Below, piece after piece: positions 1 through 9,183 of a stretch of DNA of 64,000 nt. Positions within the stretch are counted from its first letter, which is position 1, and every line of letters begins with the position of its first letter. The stretch covers positions 62,001 through 126,000 of the forward strand of contig NZ_SLYP02000001.1 in the NCBI RefSeq assembly GCF_004341505.2, written 5' to 3'. The DNA is from Sphingomonas sp. JUb134. Its GTDB lineage: Bacteria > Pseudomonadota > Alphaproteobacteria > Sphingomonadales > Sphingomonadaceae. The notes under the pieces were generated by a model. It was not told where the DNA came from, did not search any database, and was given only the letters and a program-made list of their open reading frames with translations. The position numbers and the translations under genes are program-made.

Positions 1-179
1 ACGCACTTCTGCCTCAACCATGTCAGTACCGTGACACAAGGCGTGGACCAGCAAGGCGGCAAAGCGAGACATCGCCGACGACGAAAGCACAAGCGCGCCG
101 CGTAGGACAGGGGCAAGCCGGCCTCTTGAGCATCGAGCCAGAGTGACGTCATATAGCAGATAAATAAGAGGAGAGGTTG
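1..179. other. Left-edge intergenic region upstream of GH43 gene
   Basis: No gene is supported here. A plus-strand frame is open from base 1 to a stop near 111 and ends in an Arg/Lys-rich tail, and a minus-strand frame is also open to the left edge. Either could be the end of a gene lying mostly outside the window, but neither has a recognisable motif. A good ribosome site (AAGAGGAGAGG) sits directly before the ATG at 180. Confidence 0.4.
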
Positions 180-1196
180 ATGCGCGCTTCACGGTGGATC
201 CTGCCCGCCTTGGCTTCGGCCACCCTGGTGCCGGAAGCGGGGGTGGTTCGCGCCACGGCAGGCGGCGTCGCGGCGCAGGTCGCCACGAACCCGCTGCTCC
301 CGGGGGGACCGGACCCCTGGATCGTCCGGCAGGGCGACACCTATTACTATATGGCGACGCTGGGCGACCGGCTGGCGATCCGGGCGACGCGCGACCTTTC
401 CCGGCTGGCTGAGGCGAAGGAAACGGTGGTGTGGCGGCCGCCGGTTTCGGGGCCGAATGCGCGGTCGATCTGGGCGCCCGAACTGCACCGCATCGATGGC
501 AAATGGTACATCTATTATACCGCAGCAGCAGCCGGGCATGACGACGATGCGCATCGCGGCGTGTTCGTGCTGGAGAATGCGAGTGCCGACCCGCTGACGG
601 GCACGTGGATCGACCGCGGCCGCGTCGCGACCGCGCGGCCGGGGATCGACGGCACCACCTTCGAGCACCGCGGCAAGCGCTACTTCGTCTATTCGCCTTA
701 TGTCGGGAGCGAGAGCGACCTGGCGATCGTCGCCATGACGAACCCGTGGACGGTGACAGGGCCGGAGACGATCCTCGCGCGGCCGGATCGGGATTGGGAG
801 CGCCAGGGCGGGCGGCAGATCCTGGAGGGGCCGGCGTTCGTGAAGGGGCCGAAGGGCGACCTGTTCCTGAGCTATTCGGGCAGCGCCTGCTGGTCGGACG
901 GCTATGCGGTGGGGCTGCTGCGTGCGGCTGCGGGTGCGGATCCGCTGAAGGCGTCGTCCTGGATCAAGGCACCGGAGCCGATCCTGAAGACCACGCCCCC
1001 GGCCGGGGTGTACGCGCCCGGGCACAACGGCTTCTTCACGGGCAAGGATGGGTCGACCTGGATGGTCTACCACGCCAACACCGCTGCCGAGATGGGCTGC
1101 ACCGGCAAGCGTGCACCGCACATCCAGCGGGTGACGTTCGATGCGCGCGGCGTGCCGACGCTGCCGAAGCTGGAGCGGGAGGCGGTGGTGCCGTGA
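180..1196 (+). CDS. GH43 family glycoside hydrolase (arabinanase/xylosidase-like)
   Basis: A secreted five-bladed beta-propeller glycosidase, probably acting on alpha-L-arabinofuranosyl or beta-xylosyl links. The N-terminus is a short signal peptide ending near ATAGGVAAQ. GH43 landmarks are visible in order: GGPDPWIV with the Asp base (about residue 40), the WAPELH blade motif, GIDGTTFEH with the second Asp, and ILEGPAF with the acid Glu. Length (338 aa) fits a single-domain GH43. The ATG at 180 is chosen over a TTG three bases earlier because of the ribosome site spacing. It stands alone; the other GH43 genes of the window lie 37 kb away. Substrate is inferred only from family. Confidence 0.85.
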   Translation: MRASRWILPALASATLVPEAGVVRATAGGVAAQVATNPLLPGGPDPWIVRQGDTYYYMATLGDRLAIRATRDLSRLAEAKETVVWRPPVSGPNARSIWAPELHRIDGKWYIYYTAAAAGHDDDAHRGVFVLENASADPLTGTWIDRGRVATARPGIDGTTFEHRGKRYFVYSPYVGSESDLAIVAMTNPWTVTGPETILARPDRDWERQGGRQILEGPAFVKGPKGDLFLSYSGSACWSDGYAVGLLRAAAGADPLKASSWIKAPEPILKTTPPAGVYAPGHNGFFTGKDGSTWMVYHANTAAEMGCTGKRAPHIQRVTFDARGVPTLPKLEREAVVP

Positions 1197-1219
1197 CGCA
1201 GGACGATTTGGAACCGATA

Positions 1220-1330
1220 CCGTTCGTGCTGAGTAGGGGCTGAGCCTGCCGAAGAACCGTATCGAAGCACCGCCGACGGTCCTTCGATACGCCATTTCGA
1301 CTTCGCTCAATGGCTACTCAGGACGAACGG
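1220..1330. repeat. Nested inverted repeat (REPIN-like)
   Basis: Outer arms of 17 bp at 1220-1236 and 1314-1330 match in 16 of 17 positions when one is reverse-complemented (CCGTTCGTGCTGAGTAG type). Inner arms at 1258-1270 and 1279-1291 (CGTATCGAAG core) match in 12 of 13. It fills the gap between two convergent genes, where it may also help end transcription. Confidence 0.7.
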
Positions 1331-1373
1331 GTCCGGCGCACCCTCTGGGACACCGCTCCTCAGCGGGAGCGGC

Positions 1374-2867
1374 TCACCCCTCGTCGCGGACGACGCGGGC
1401 GACTTCCTCGACCGTGGTGATGCCGGCGCGGACCTTGGCGGCGCCGTCGTCGAGCATGGAGGGGTTGTCGCGGCGGGCGGCGCGCTCGAGTTCGGCCTCC
1501 GATGCACCGTCGTGGATCAGCGCCTGGAAGGCGTCGTCCACCGCGACCACTTCGTAGAGGCCGGCGCGGCCGGTGTAGCCGTCGCCGTGACAGGCGTCGC
1601 AGCCGTTCGCGCGCCACAGCGGCTCGCCCGCCTGGATTGCACCGCCCATCAGCAGCACGTCGCCCTCTCCCGCCACGTCCTCGCGCCGACACTCGGGACA
1701 GAGCTTGCGGACGAGCCGCTGCGCGACCAGGCCCACGACCATCGGCGCCAGCAGATAGCGCTCAACCCCCATGTCGATCAGGCGCGTCACCGAGCCGACC
1801 GCGGAGTTGGTGTGCAGCGTCGACAGCACGAAGTGGCCGGTCATCGACGAGCGCACGGCCACCTGGGCGGTCTCCTGGTCGCGGATCTCGCCGACCATGA
1901 TAACGTCGGGATCCTGGCGCAGGATGGCGCGCAGGCCGCGCGCAAAGGTCAGGTCGGTGCGCGGATTGACCTGGGTCTGGCCGATGCCGGGCAGCTCATA
2001 TTCGATCGGATCCTCGACCGTCATGATGTTGCGGCGGCGGTCGTTGAGGCGGGTGAGCGCGGTGTAGAGCGTGGTCGTCTTGCCCGAGCCGGTCGGGCCG
2101 GTGACGAGCAGCATGCCGTGCGGGCGCTCCAGCAGGCGGGTGAAGACGGTGACGTCGCGGTCCGACATGCCGAGGCTCGGCAGGTCGAGCCGCAGGCCGC
2201 CGCGTTCGAGCAGGCGCAGCACCACGCGCTCGCCGTGCTGGGTGGGGATAGTCGAGACGCGGGCGTCGACGTCGTGGCCGCCGATGCGCAGCGTCACGCG
2301 GCCGTCCTGCGGCACGCGCTTCTCGGCGATGTCGAGCTTGGCCATCACCTTGATGCGGCTGACCAGCAGCGGGGCGAGCGCGCGTTGCGGCTCGACGATG
2401 TCACGCAGCACGCCGTCGATGCGGAAGCGGACAACGAGGCGCTTTTCCTGCGTCTCGACATGCACGTCCGACGCGCGTTCCTTCACCGCCTCCAGCAGCA
2501 GCGCGTTGATGAGGCGGATGACCGGCGAATCGTCGCGGCTGTCGAGGAGGTCGTCGACCGAGGCGGCGCTGTCGGCGAGGGCGGCCAGGTCCTGCTCCGC
2601 AAGCTCGATGTCGGCCGCGGTCGTGGCACTGCTGCCGCCATAGGCCTGGGCGAGCGCGGTCTCGAACGCGTCGTCGGCGACGGGCACGAACGGGACGCCG
2701 GGGGCGATGCGCTGGACCTCCAGCAGCGCATCGAGCGGCGCGCTGGTGCGGTGGAGGCATTCGACGCCCGTGCTTCCCGGCCGCAGCAGCACCCCGGCGC
2801 GGCGGGCATAGCCATAGGGGAGCCGCTCGGCAGGCGCGTCGTCGATCAGGAGCAGCGTGTCGGTCAT
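1374..2867 (-). CDS. gspE: Type II secretion ATPase GspE
   Basis: The cytoplasmic hexameric ATPase that powers pseudopilus assembly in the type II secretion system. The 497-aa protein has a short N-terminal domain, the GspE/PilB core from about residue 110, Walker A GPTGSGKTTT at about 257-266, a Walker B region around the DVIMVGEIRD motif, and a tetracysteine zinc site (CPEC then CDAC) near the C-terminus. The length is normal for GspE. Its ATG overlaps the gspM stop (ATGA), so gspL-gspM-gspE form one translationally coupled minus-strand unit. The gene is last in that unit and converges on the repeat at 1220-1330. Confidence 0.96.
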   Translation of the reverse strand: MTDTLLLIDDAPAERLPYGYARRAGVLLRPGSTGVECLHRTSAPLDALLEVQRIAPGVPFVPVADDAFETALAQAYGGSSATTAADIELAEQDLAALADSAASVDDLLDSRDDSPVIRLINALLLEAVKERASDVHVETQEKRLVVRFRIDGVLRDIVEPQRALAPLLVSRIKVMAKLDIAEKRVPQDGRVTLRIGGHDVDARVSTIPTQHGERVVLRLLERGGLRLDLPSLGMSDRDVTVFTRLLERPHGMLLVTGPTGSGKTTTLYTALTRLNDRRRNIMTVEDPIEYELPGIGQTQVNPRTDLTFARGLRAILRQDPDVIMVGEIRDQETAQVAVRSSMTGHFVLSTLHTNSAVGSVTRLIDMGVERYLLAPMVVGLVAQRLVRKLCPECRREDVAGEGDVLLMGGAIQAGEPLWRANGCDACHGDGYTGRAGLYEVVAVDDAFQALIHDGASEAELERAARRDNPSMLDDGAAKVRAGITTVEEVARVVRDEG

Positions 2868-3361
2868 GCGCCGAACTCCACGGTGGCCGAGACATGGCCG
2901 GGGGCGGTGCCGCGCACGATCGACACCTGGCGAATGCCGAGCGTGGTGGTGCGGGCGACCTCGTCGATCCAGCGGATCACGCCGTCATAGGCGCCGTCGG
3001 CGACGGTGACGCGATAGCCGCCGGTGACCATCGGCACCGTCTGGACGGTGAGCCCGGCGCGACCGGCGGCGGCGGCGATCGCGGCATCGGGCGGGCCGGC
3101 GGCGAGCGGCTGCACCGGCGGCAGCGTGCCGGCCGCATGGATGCGGGCGTTCAGCGTCTCGAACTGGCGGATGTCGGCGCGGGCATCGGCGCGCGCAGCC
3201 TGGATCGGCTTCACCACGCCATAGACGGCGACGAGCAGCACCAGCAGCGCGGCGAGGCTGCCGACCAGCTTCCGTTCCCGCTGACTGAGGTTGCTCCACC
3301 ACGCGTCGAAGCGGGCAAGCCCCGCCTCCAGTCGCGAGCGTCCGGGCAGCCGCACGATCAT
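2864..3361 (-). CDS. gspM: Type II secretion inner-membrane protein GspM
   Basis: Assembly-platform protein that partners GspL in the inner membrane. The 165-aa chain starts with a cationic cytoplasmic part (RLPGRSRLEAGL), then one membrane segment at about 34-50 (LVGSLAALLVLLVAVYGVV), then a periplasmic ferredoxin-like domain. The ATG at 3361 overlaps the gspL stop by 4 bp and the gene overlaps gspE by 4 bp, which fixes the start. A much longer frame open upstream is the antisense/shadow of gspL and is not used. Confidence 0.9.
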   Translation of the reverse strand: MIVRLPGRSRLEAGLARFDAWWSNLSQRERKLVGSLAALLVLLVAVYGVVKPIQAARADARADIRQFETLNARIHAAGTLPPVQPLAAGPPDAAIAAAAGRAGLTVQTVPMVTGGYRVTVADGAYDGVIRWIDEVARTTTLGIRQVSIVRGTAPGHVSATVEFGA

Positions 3362-4449
3362 GCGCCGGCCGCCGTCACGCGGATGCCGCCCGCGGGATCG
3401 GGGGTGACCGTCGCGTCGATCCGGGCACCGCTGAGCGCCGCACGAAGCCGGTCGGCGGCGCCCACCTCGCCCGCGTCGAGATCCACCACCAGCTGGTTGC
3501 CGCTCCACTGCATCGAGCGCACGACGATGGCGGGCCCCATGGGGGCGAGCGCGGCCGAGACTCGGGCGAGTGCGGGAACGAATCGGTTGTCGCCGGTGGC
3601 GCGCGGGAGCCGATCGGTGATGCTGCCGGGCAGGTCCTCCGCCTGGGCGAGATCGGGTGCGGCGGTGGCGAGCAGGGTCCGCGTCTCCGCCTCGCGCCGG
3701 TCGGCGATCGCGCGGAGCATCAGCGTGTCGGCGGCGGCGATGACGCCGTGCGCGACCAGCGCGGCGAGCCCGACCATCGCGAGCTTGCGCACGAACGCCG
3801 ATCCGGTGCGGCGACGTGCGTAGCGGCCCTGGCGCAGATCGAGGGCGGGCACCGCGAGCGTCATGCCGAGCGGCTGCGGCACCGCCGCCTGCGCGACGAT
3901 CGGCTGGGCGAGCGGATCGCGGAACGTGGTGACCTCGGGCCGGGCGGCGGCTTGCCAGGCGGCGGGCAGCAGCGCGGCGGGCACCGCAAAGCCGGTGCCG
4001 TCCCCTGCCCGCACGACCGCGCGGCCTTCGCGCTGCGCGACGTTCCACGCGCCCTCGACCGGGCGCGGCAGCGACAGCGCATCGGGCACCAGCGCCGCAT
4101 CGCCGAGGCCGTTCACGTCCGCCAGCGTGACCCACTCGGCCATGACGCTGTGCCGCACGACCGCGACCAGATAGCGCTGCGGCGCCAGCATCTCCCCGAT
4201 TGCCAGGTGCACCGAATCGAGCGGGTCGGCGATGCGATCCTCGACCGCGAAGGGCAGTGCTTCCAACCGCTGGGCGCGCGTGGCGAGCGGCAGGTCGACG
4301 GCGAGCAGCAGCAGACGCTCGGAAGGCACCAGCAAGGTTGCGGGCCCCTCCGCATCGGCTATGATCGGGCGTTCGCCCTCAAGCGTCCACACGCCGGCAG
4401 CGGGGCCGGCCGGAGGGACAGTCATATTTGAGTCATCAGGCGAACGCAT
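3358..4449 (-). CDS. gspL: Type II secretion protein GspL
   Basis: Actin-like cytoplasmic domain plus membrane anchor that connects GspE to the assembly platform. The first ~230 residues form the GspL cytoplasmic domain (VPSERLLLLAVDLPL, LEALPFAVED motifs are typical), followed by a membrane segment near LAMVGLAALVAHGVIAAAD and a periplasmic domain. The start is uncertain: ATG at 4449 leaves 9 bp to gspG on the other strand, while an internal ATG at 4425 would leave slightly more room for a divergent promoter. It is the first gene of the gspL-M-E unit. Confidence 0.9.
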   Translation of the reverse strand: MRSPDDSNMTVPPAGPAAGVWTLEGERPIIADAEGPATLLVPSERLLLLAVDLPLATRAQRLEALPFAVEDRIADPLDSVHLAIGEMLAPQRYLVAVVRHSVMAEWVTLADVNGLGDAALVPDALSLPRPVEGAWNVAQREGRAVVRAGDGTGFAVPAALLPAAWQAAARPEVTTFRDPLAQPIVAQAAVPQPLGMTLAVPALDLRQGRYARRRTGSAFVRKLAMVGLAALVAHGVIAAADTLMLRAIADRREAETRTLLATAAPDLAQAEDLPGSITDRLPRATGDNRFVPALARVSAALAPMGPAIVVRSMQWSGNQLVVDLDAGEVGAADRLRAALSGARIDATVTPDPAGGIRVTAAGA

Positions 4450-4458
4450 GGGGCCGGG

Positions 4459-4968
4459 ATGCGCATCTTTTCACAACAGTTTCATGACAGCGTGACGGGC
4501 ACCGTGGCAGCCCGGACGAAAAGCCGCAAGCCGCGCGTGCGCGCCGTGCCCGCGTCGCAGGCGGGCCTGACGCTGGTCGAAATGATCGTGGTGCTAGCGA
4601 TCATCGCGATCGTCGCCGCCCTGATCGTCCCCAACGTCATCAGCCGCCCGGACCAGGCGCGTGTCACCACCGCCAATACCGACATCAAGAGCATCTCCGC
4701 GGCGCTCAAGATGTATCGGCTCGACAATGGCGACTATCCGACGACGCAGCAGGGGCTGAAGGCGCTGGTCGAGCGGCCGAGCACCCCGCCCGTCCCGAGC
4801 AGCTGGGCGCCGGGCGGCTATCTCTCCGACATGCCGGTGGATCCGTGGGGCAACCCCTATGCCTATAGCTCGGCCGGCAACGGCAGCTTCGAGCTGAAGT
4901 CGCTCGGCAAGGACGGAAAGCCCGGCGGCGAGGATCTGGACGCCGACATCGACGGCAAGCGTCCCTGA
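4459..4968 (+). CDS. gspG: Type II secretion major pseudopilin GspG
   Basis: Main subunit of the pseudopilus. A basic leader is followed by the prepilin peptidase site QAG/LTLVEMIVV, with Glu at +5 and a hydrophobic helix, then the GspG globular part with TTQQGLKALV, DPWGNPYAY and the acidic calcium-loop end (GKPGGEDLDADI). The leader as written is long (about 37 aa); a GTG at 4504 would give a shorter leader and free space for a divergent promoter with gspL, so the start is open. It begins the plus-strand run gspG-H-I-C-D. Confidence 0.95.
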   Translation: MRIFSQQFHDSVTGTVAARTKSRKPRVRAVPASQAGLTLVEMIVVLAIIAIVAALIVPNVISRPDQARVTTANTDIKSISAALKMYRLDNGDYPTTQQGLKALVERPSTPPVPSSWAPGGYLSDMPVDPWGNPYAYSSAGNGSFELKSLGKDGKPGGEDLDADIDGKRP

Positions 4969-4969
4969 C

Positions 4970-5536
4970 ATGATGCCGCCCGCCCGGGTTGCGGGCACCA
5001 TTCCGGCCGTCCCATCGCGCGGATGCGCGCGGAATCCTGCGCCTGCGCAGGCAGGCAAGCGGCGCGCGGGCGAGGCTGGCATGACGCTGGTCGAGATGCT
5101 GGTGGTGCTCGCGATCCTGGGGGTGGCGGCGGGCGCCGTCACGCTCGGCATCGGGGCTGCCACGCGTGCGCCCACCGTCGAGACCGAAGCGCGGCGCCTG
5201 GCGACGCAGCTGCAGGCGGCGGCCGACGACGCGATGCTGGGGGATCGTGCGATCGCCTTCACCGCAGGCGAGCATGGCTATGGCTTTGCGACCCTGAACG
5301 CGAAGGGTGGTTGGACGCCGCGCGCGGGCGCCGGCATGGCATTCCATCCGCTGCCGGGCGGCATGGTAATGGCGCTGTCGGCGCGGCCGCCGGTGCTGCT
5401 GGGCGTCGACGGCACCGGCCAGCCGCTGACCGCCGAGATCAGCGCGGGCGGGGATCGCTGGATCGTCACCTATGACGGGATGACGGCAGAGGCCGTGCAC
5501 GCGCCCGCCCACCCCGAAAAGGCGGCGGCAGCATGA
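4970..5536 (+). CDS. gspH: Type II secretion minor pseudopilin GspH
   Basis: Minor pseudopilin with the cleavage motif EAG/MTLVEMLVVLAIL, unusual in having Met rather than Phe at +1. The leader before it is long (37 aa) and Pro/Arg-rich. The mature part is about 150 aa with the low-conservation GspH fold (TEARRLATQLQAAADDAML). The gene begins one base after the gspG stop and its stop overlaps the gspI start (ATGA). Confidence 0.88.
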   Translation: MMPPARVAGTIPAVPSRGCARNPAPAQAGKRRAGEAGMTLVEMLVVLAILGVAAGAVTLGIGAATRAPTVETEARRLATQLQAAADDAMLGDRAIAFTAGEHGYGFATLNAKGGWTPRAGAGMAFHPLPGGMVMALSARPPVLLGVDGTGQPLTAEISAGGDRWIVTYDGMTAEAVHAPAHPEKAAAA

Positions 5537-5898
5537 CGGCGCACCCGGCCGAGGCAGGATTTTCGCTGATCGAGGCGCTCGTCGCGCTCGCGGTGCTCGC
5601 GATCGCGACCGTCGGGCTGATCGGCGCCGTCGAACAGCACATCGATTCGACCCGCGGCATTGAGCGGCGCACCATCGCCATGCTGATCGCCGAGAACCGG
5701 CTGGCGGAGCTGGAGGTCGGCGCGCCCGAGGCGGATGCGCGCGACGTGGAGATGCTGGGCCGCCGCTGGCAGGTGGCAGTCGCGCGGCGCGGCACCGACG
5801 ATCCCGCGCTCGACCGGGTGCGCATCGCCGTCTCGGCAGCGGACGAGGAAAGGCCGCTTGCGCAGCTCGACGGCTTCCTGGAAGGACGCGGATCATGA
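5533..5898 (+). CDS. gspI: Type II secretion minor pseudopilin GspI
   Basis: Minor pseudopilin of the pseudopilus tip. A short leader (MTAHPAEAG) precedes FSLIEALVALAVLAIA, a canonical type IV pilin-like cleavage site and helix; ENRLAELEVG after the helix is typical of GspI. 121 aa is the normal length. In most systems gspJ and gspK follow; here the next gene, overlapping by 4 bp, is gspC, so the other tip subunits are missing from this locus. Confidence 0.92.
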   Translation: MTAHPAEAGFSLIEALVALAVLAIATVGLIGAVEQHIDSTRGIERRTIAMLIAENRLAELEVGAPEADARDVEMLGRRWQVAVARRGTDDPALDRVRIAVSAADEERPLAQLDGFLEGRGS

Positions 5899-6698
5899 GG
5901 ATGCCGCCCGCGCTGACGCCGCGCCAGAAACGCCGGACGCTCGACCTGGCGATCGCGCTGGCGATCATATCCGTGGCGTTCGCGCTGGCCGGCCTGGTGT
6001 GGCGCATGGCAGGGCATGCTGGCACCGGCGCGGTGACGGTGCCGAGCGAAGGGCGCGCGCGCCCGGCCGCCGTCAGCGACCTCGGGCCGCTGCTCGGCTG
6101 GGCTCCGTTCGGCCAGGCGACGGTGGGCGAGCCCACGCAGAAGACGGGCATCCAGGCCGAGCTGAAGGGGCTGATTTTCACCGTCCCGGCCGAGCAGGCG
6201 GTGGCGTTCGTGGCCACCGGCTCCGAGCCGGCACGCGCCTATCACGTCGGCGACACGCTGGCGGGCTTGAGGATCGAGGGCATCCAGCGCGATCGCATCC
6301 TGCTGAACAACGGCGGCCGCATCGAATATCTGGGCTTCCCCGATCCTTCGGTGCTGACGGGTGCGGCTGCGCAACCGGGCGGCGGCACCGCCGCTGCCGC
6401 TCCCGGCTCCGCGCCAATGTCCGCAGCGCCGCAGGCCGCGCCTCCCGCGGCGCCGCTGCCCGCAGCCTCCGCGCTGATCGACCGGCTGGGCGCGACCCAG
6501 GTCCCCGGCGGCTATGCGATTGGCGCGAACGCGCCGCCGGGCATGCGGGCGGGCGACGTCGTGCAGTCGATCAACGGCGTCGCGCTCAGCGACCCGGCAG
6601 CGGCCGACGCCGCGCTTGCCGGTGCCGGCACCGGCCCGGCCCAGGTTACCATCCTTCGCGACGGCAAGCCGATTACCGTCACCATACCGATCCGTTAG
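5895..6698 (+). CDS. gspC: Type II secretion protein GspC with PDZ domain
   Basis: Inner-membrane protein that links the platform to the secretin and helps choose substrates. It has a short cytoplasmic start, one membrane helix (about residues 18-36), the HR domain (residues about 60-135, with LKGLIFTVPAEQAVAFVA and GGRIEYLGF), an Ala/Pro-rich linker, and a C-terminal PDZ domain (VPGGYAIGANAPPGMRAGDV to ITVTIPIR). 267 aa is normal. It overlaps gspI by 4 bp and precedes gspD by 11 bp. Confidence 0.92.
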   Translation: MRMPPALTPRQKRRTLDLAIALAIISVAFALAGLVWRMAGHAGTGAVTVPSEGRARPAAVSDLGPLLGWAPFGQATVGEPTQKTGIQAELKGLIFTVPAEQAVAFVATGSEPARAYHVGDTLAGLRIEGIQRDRILLNNGGRIEYLGFPDPSVLTGAAAQPGGGTAAAAPGSAPMSAAPQAAPPAAPLPAASALIDRLGATQVPGGYAIGANAPPGMRAGDVVQSINGVALSDPAAADAALAGAGTGPAQVTILRDGKPITVTIPIR

Positions 6699-6709
6699 GT
6701 CAAAGCATC

Positions 6710-8770
6710 GTGCCGCATCCGATCCGCATTCCTCTCCTTGCGCTCTGCCTCGCCGCGACCGCGCTCCAACCGCTCGCCGCGCAGACTGCGCCCGCGGGCG
6801 ACATCGTCGTCAACATGCGCGGCGTGGAAATCGCCGACGTCGCCGAGCAGATCAGCCGGCTGACCGGGCGCACGCTGATCCTAGACCCGACCGTGAAGGG
6901 CCAGGTCACCGTCACGTCGGCGGAGCCGCTGTCCCCGGCGGGCGTGTGGGAGCTGTTCCAGTCGGTGCTGCGCGCCAACGGCTTTGCCGCGGTGCGATCG
7001 GGCGGCGCGTGGCGGATCGTACCGGCGGCCAATGCGGTGCGCGACGGCGGGGTGCGCGGCGGCGGCGGCCAGGCGCTGGTGACGCGCATGGTCCGGCTGG
7101 CGAACGTTCCGTCGGCGGACGCCGCCCGCATCGTCCGTCCGCTGGTCGCGAGCTTCGGCAGCGTGGAGCCGCTGTCGGCGCCGAATGCGATCGTCGTCAC
7201 CGACTATGCCGACAATGTCGCGCGGATCGAGGCGCTGGCACGCTCGCTGGACGGCGGCGGCGGTTCGAGCTTTGCGACCATCCCCTTGCAGAACGGCAAT
7301 GCCAGCGATGTCGCGCAGGCGATGCAGGGCGTGCTGGGCGATGCCGCCGGCGGCACCGGCGCGCGTGTGGCGGCCGATCCGCGGAGCAACACCATCGTGG
7401 TGCGCGGCACCCCGGCGGCCGTGGCGGAGGCGCGGCGGATCGCACAGGCGCTCGATGCACCGGGCGGCGCCACGCCGGTCACGCGCGTCTTCCGGCTGAA
7501 CCACGCCGATGCCGAGGCGGTGACCGAGGTGCTGCGCGGCATCCTTGGCCAGGAAGCCAGCGCGTCCAATCCGGTCGCGCGCAGCCTCTCCTCCCGCCCG
7601 CGCGCCGGCAGCGGTGCGCAGAGCCCAACGGCGGCGCTGTCGAGCCTGATCAGCGGCAACGCCGCCGCACAGGCAGCAGCGGCAGGGAGCACCACGGCCG
7701 GCCTGTCCGGCGGCAGCAGCGGCGGCGCGATGGGTGAGCAGGCGCCGACCCCGCAGGGCTTTTCGACACCCGACCTGACGGTGCAGCCGGCCCCGGACAT
7801 CAACGCGCTGGTGGTGCGCGGCACGCCGACGGCGGTGGCGCAGATCGACCGGCTGATCCCCGACCTGGACGTGCGGCGGCCTCAGGTGCTGATCGAGGCG
7901 GCGATCGCCGAGATCGTCGGCGATGACGCCGAACGTCTGGCGGTCCAGTTGGGCACCAGCGGCGCGGCGCTGACGTCGGTGACGGGCGCCGGCACGTCCT
8001 TCAGCACGCCCACGGGCGTGACGCCGCTCTCGGCGATCCTGCAGACGCTGGGCGTGCCGGCCGGAAAGCTGCTGGGCGAGGGCCTGACGGCCAACATTGG
8101 CATCGGCAACGACTTCTCGATCCTGGTGCAAGCGCTGGGCACGTCGTCCAAGGCGAACCTGCTCTCCACCCCGCAGATTACCACGCTCGACAACAAGATG
8201 GGCGAGATCGTGGTGGCGCAGGAAGTGCCGTTCATCACCGGATCAATCCTGACGGACACGACCAACGCCAACCCCTATACGTCGATCGAGCGCCGCGACG
8301 TGGGTATCACGCTGCGGGTGCTGCCGCGGATCAATGCCGGCGACACGATCCGGCTGGAGGTGGCGCAGGAAGCCTCCTCGATCTCGCCCACGCAGCTGCA
8401 GGCCGCGTCCGACATCATCACCAACAAGCGCATGATCAACACGACCGTGCTGGCGGAGAATGGCCAGACCATCGTGCTGGGGGGTCTGACCGCCGACGAC
8501 TACAACCGGCTGAAGAGCCAGGTGCCGATCCTGGGCGACATCCCGGTGTTGGGCGAGCTGTTCAAGAGCCGCCAGGAACAGCGCACCAAGCGCACGCTGT
8601 TCATCTTCCTGAAACCGACGATCCTGCGCGATGGCGCGACGGCGGCGGCGGAGACGCAGGCGCGCTACGACCGGCTGCGCGGCGACGAGGCGCAGCTGGG
8701 CGAGAAGCGCAGCCTGTTGCTCGATCCGCCGCGGCCGCGGCTGTCGGTGGAGATCGACGGGATCTACTGA
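6710..8770 (+). CDS. gspD: Type II secretion outer-membrane secretin GspD
   Basis: Forms the outer-membrane secretion channel. The GTG at 6710 is chosen because it starts directly with a signal peptide (VPHPIRIPLLALCLAATALQ), 11 bp after gspC; the frame stays open far upstream but there it shadows gspI/gspC. N0-N3 domains follow, with a long Ala/Ser/Gly-rich insert in N3 (7560-7750), then the secretin domain with VPFITGSI and the C-terminal FLKPTILRD strand. 686 aa is typical. No C-terminal S-domain or lipobox is seen. The last 7 bp overlap a convergent gene. Confidence 0.94.
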   Translation: MPHPIRIPLLALCLAATALQPLAAQTAPAGDIVVNMRGVEIADVAEQISRLTGRTLILDPTVKGQVTVTSAEPLSPAGVWELFQSVLRANGFAAVRSGGAWRIVPAANAVRDGGVRGGGGQALVTRMVRLANVPSADAARIVRPLVASFGSVEPLSAPNAIVVTDYADNVARIEALARSLDGGGGSSFATIPLQNGNASDVAQAMQGVLGDAAGGTGARVAADPRSNTIVVRGTPAAVAEARRIAQALDAPGGATPVTRVFRLNHADAEAVTEVLRGILGQEASASNPVARSLSSRPRAGSGAQSPTAALSSLISGNAAAQAAAAGSTTAGLSGGSSGGAMGEQAPTPQGFSTPDLTVQPAPDINALVVRGTPTAVAQIDRLIPDLDVRRPQVLIEAAIAEIVGDDAERLAVQLGTSGAALTSVTGAGTSFSTPTGVTPLSAILQTLGVPAGKLLGEGLTANIGIGNDFSILVQALGTSSKANLLSTPQITTLDNKMGEIVVAQEVPFITGSILTDTTNANPYTSIERRDVGITLRVLPRINAGDTIRLEVAQEASSISPTQLQAASDIITNKRMINTTVLAENGQTIVLGGLTADDYNRLKSQVPILGDIPVLGELFKSRQEQRTKRTLFIFLKPTILRDGATAAAETQARYDRLRGDEAQLGEKRSLLLDPPRPRLSVEIDGIY

Positions 8771-9183
8771 GGCGGGTCTTCGCCCGGCATCGGCACCCGC
8801 GCGCGCTGGCCGCCGCGGGTGAAATAGGCGGCGTCCGCGGCGAGCGATTCGAGCCGCCAGCCGTCGACGCTCTCGCCCGGCGCGAGCGTGCGCGTGCTGC
8901 CGTCGGCGGTGCGGACGAGCGCGACCGCGTCGTGCATCAACCGCCCGACCACGCCCACGAGTGCGGGCGCATCCTCGGCAGCCGGCGCCTCTAGCCCGCC
9001 GGCCGCGAACAGCGGGCGGGTGAAGGCGGCGGCGAGCGGCGGCGCTTCCGGCGGCGCAGCAAGCGGCGTCAAGGCGCCCGGCTGCGCCTCCGATGCGCGG
9101 GGCGGCGTCAGCAGCAGCGCCGGCATCGCGCCGGCAAGCAGCGCGGCCGGCAGCAGCAGCCAGCGGGGGCTCAGCCGCGCCAT
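8764..9183 (-). CDS. Small HR-domain protein, GspC/GspN/PilP-like
   Basis: 139-aa inner-membrane protein: one N-terminal membrane segment (WLLLPAALLAGAMPALLL), a Pro/Ala-rich linker, FTRPLFAAGG, and then a small domain (LVGVVGRLMHDAVALV to WRLESLAADAAYF) with the layout of the GspC homology region. It is the last gene of a three-gene minus-strand unit that converges on gspD and overlaps it by 7 bp. It may be a second, divergent secretin-docking subunit (annotated GspN in some genomes). The family call rests on pattern only. Confidence 0.6.
   Translation of the reverse strand: MARLSPRWLLLPAALLAGAMPALLLTPPRASEAQPGALTPLAAPPEAPPLAAAFTRPLFAAGGLEAPAAEDAPALVGVVGRLMHDAVALVRTADGSTRTLAPGESVDGWRLESLAADAAYFTRGGQRARVPMPGEDPPQ

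Noticed and set aside
1..111. Frames open to the left edge on both strands
   Set aside because: Too short to identify; the minus-strand peptide recalled transposase tails but I could not support it.
4980..5080. Possible repeat-derived leader of GspH
   Set aside because: The Pro/Ala-rich leader (PAPAQAG) resembles translated REP units of this group, but the bases do not form the inverted arms seen in the four repeats.
5735..6709. Long in-frame extension upstream of the gspD start
   Set aside because: The bases are already used by gspI and gspC in another frame with clear motifs; the Arg/Ala-rich translation has no signal peptide, while GTG 6710 starts one directly.
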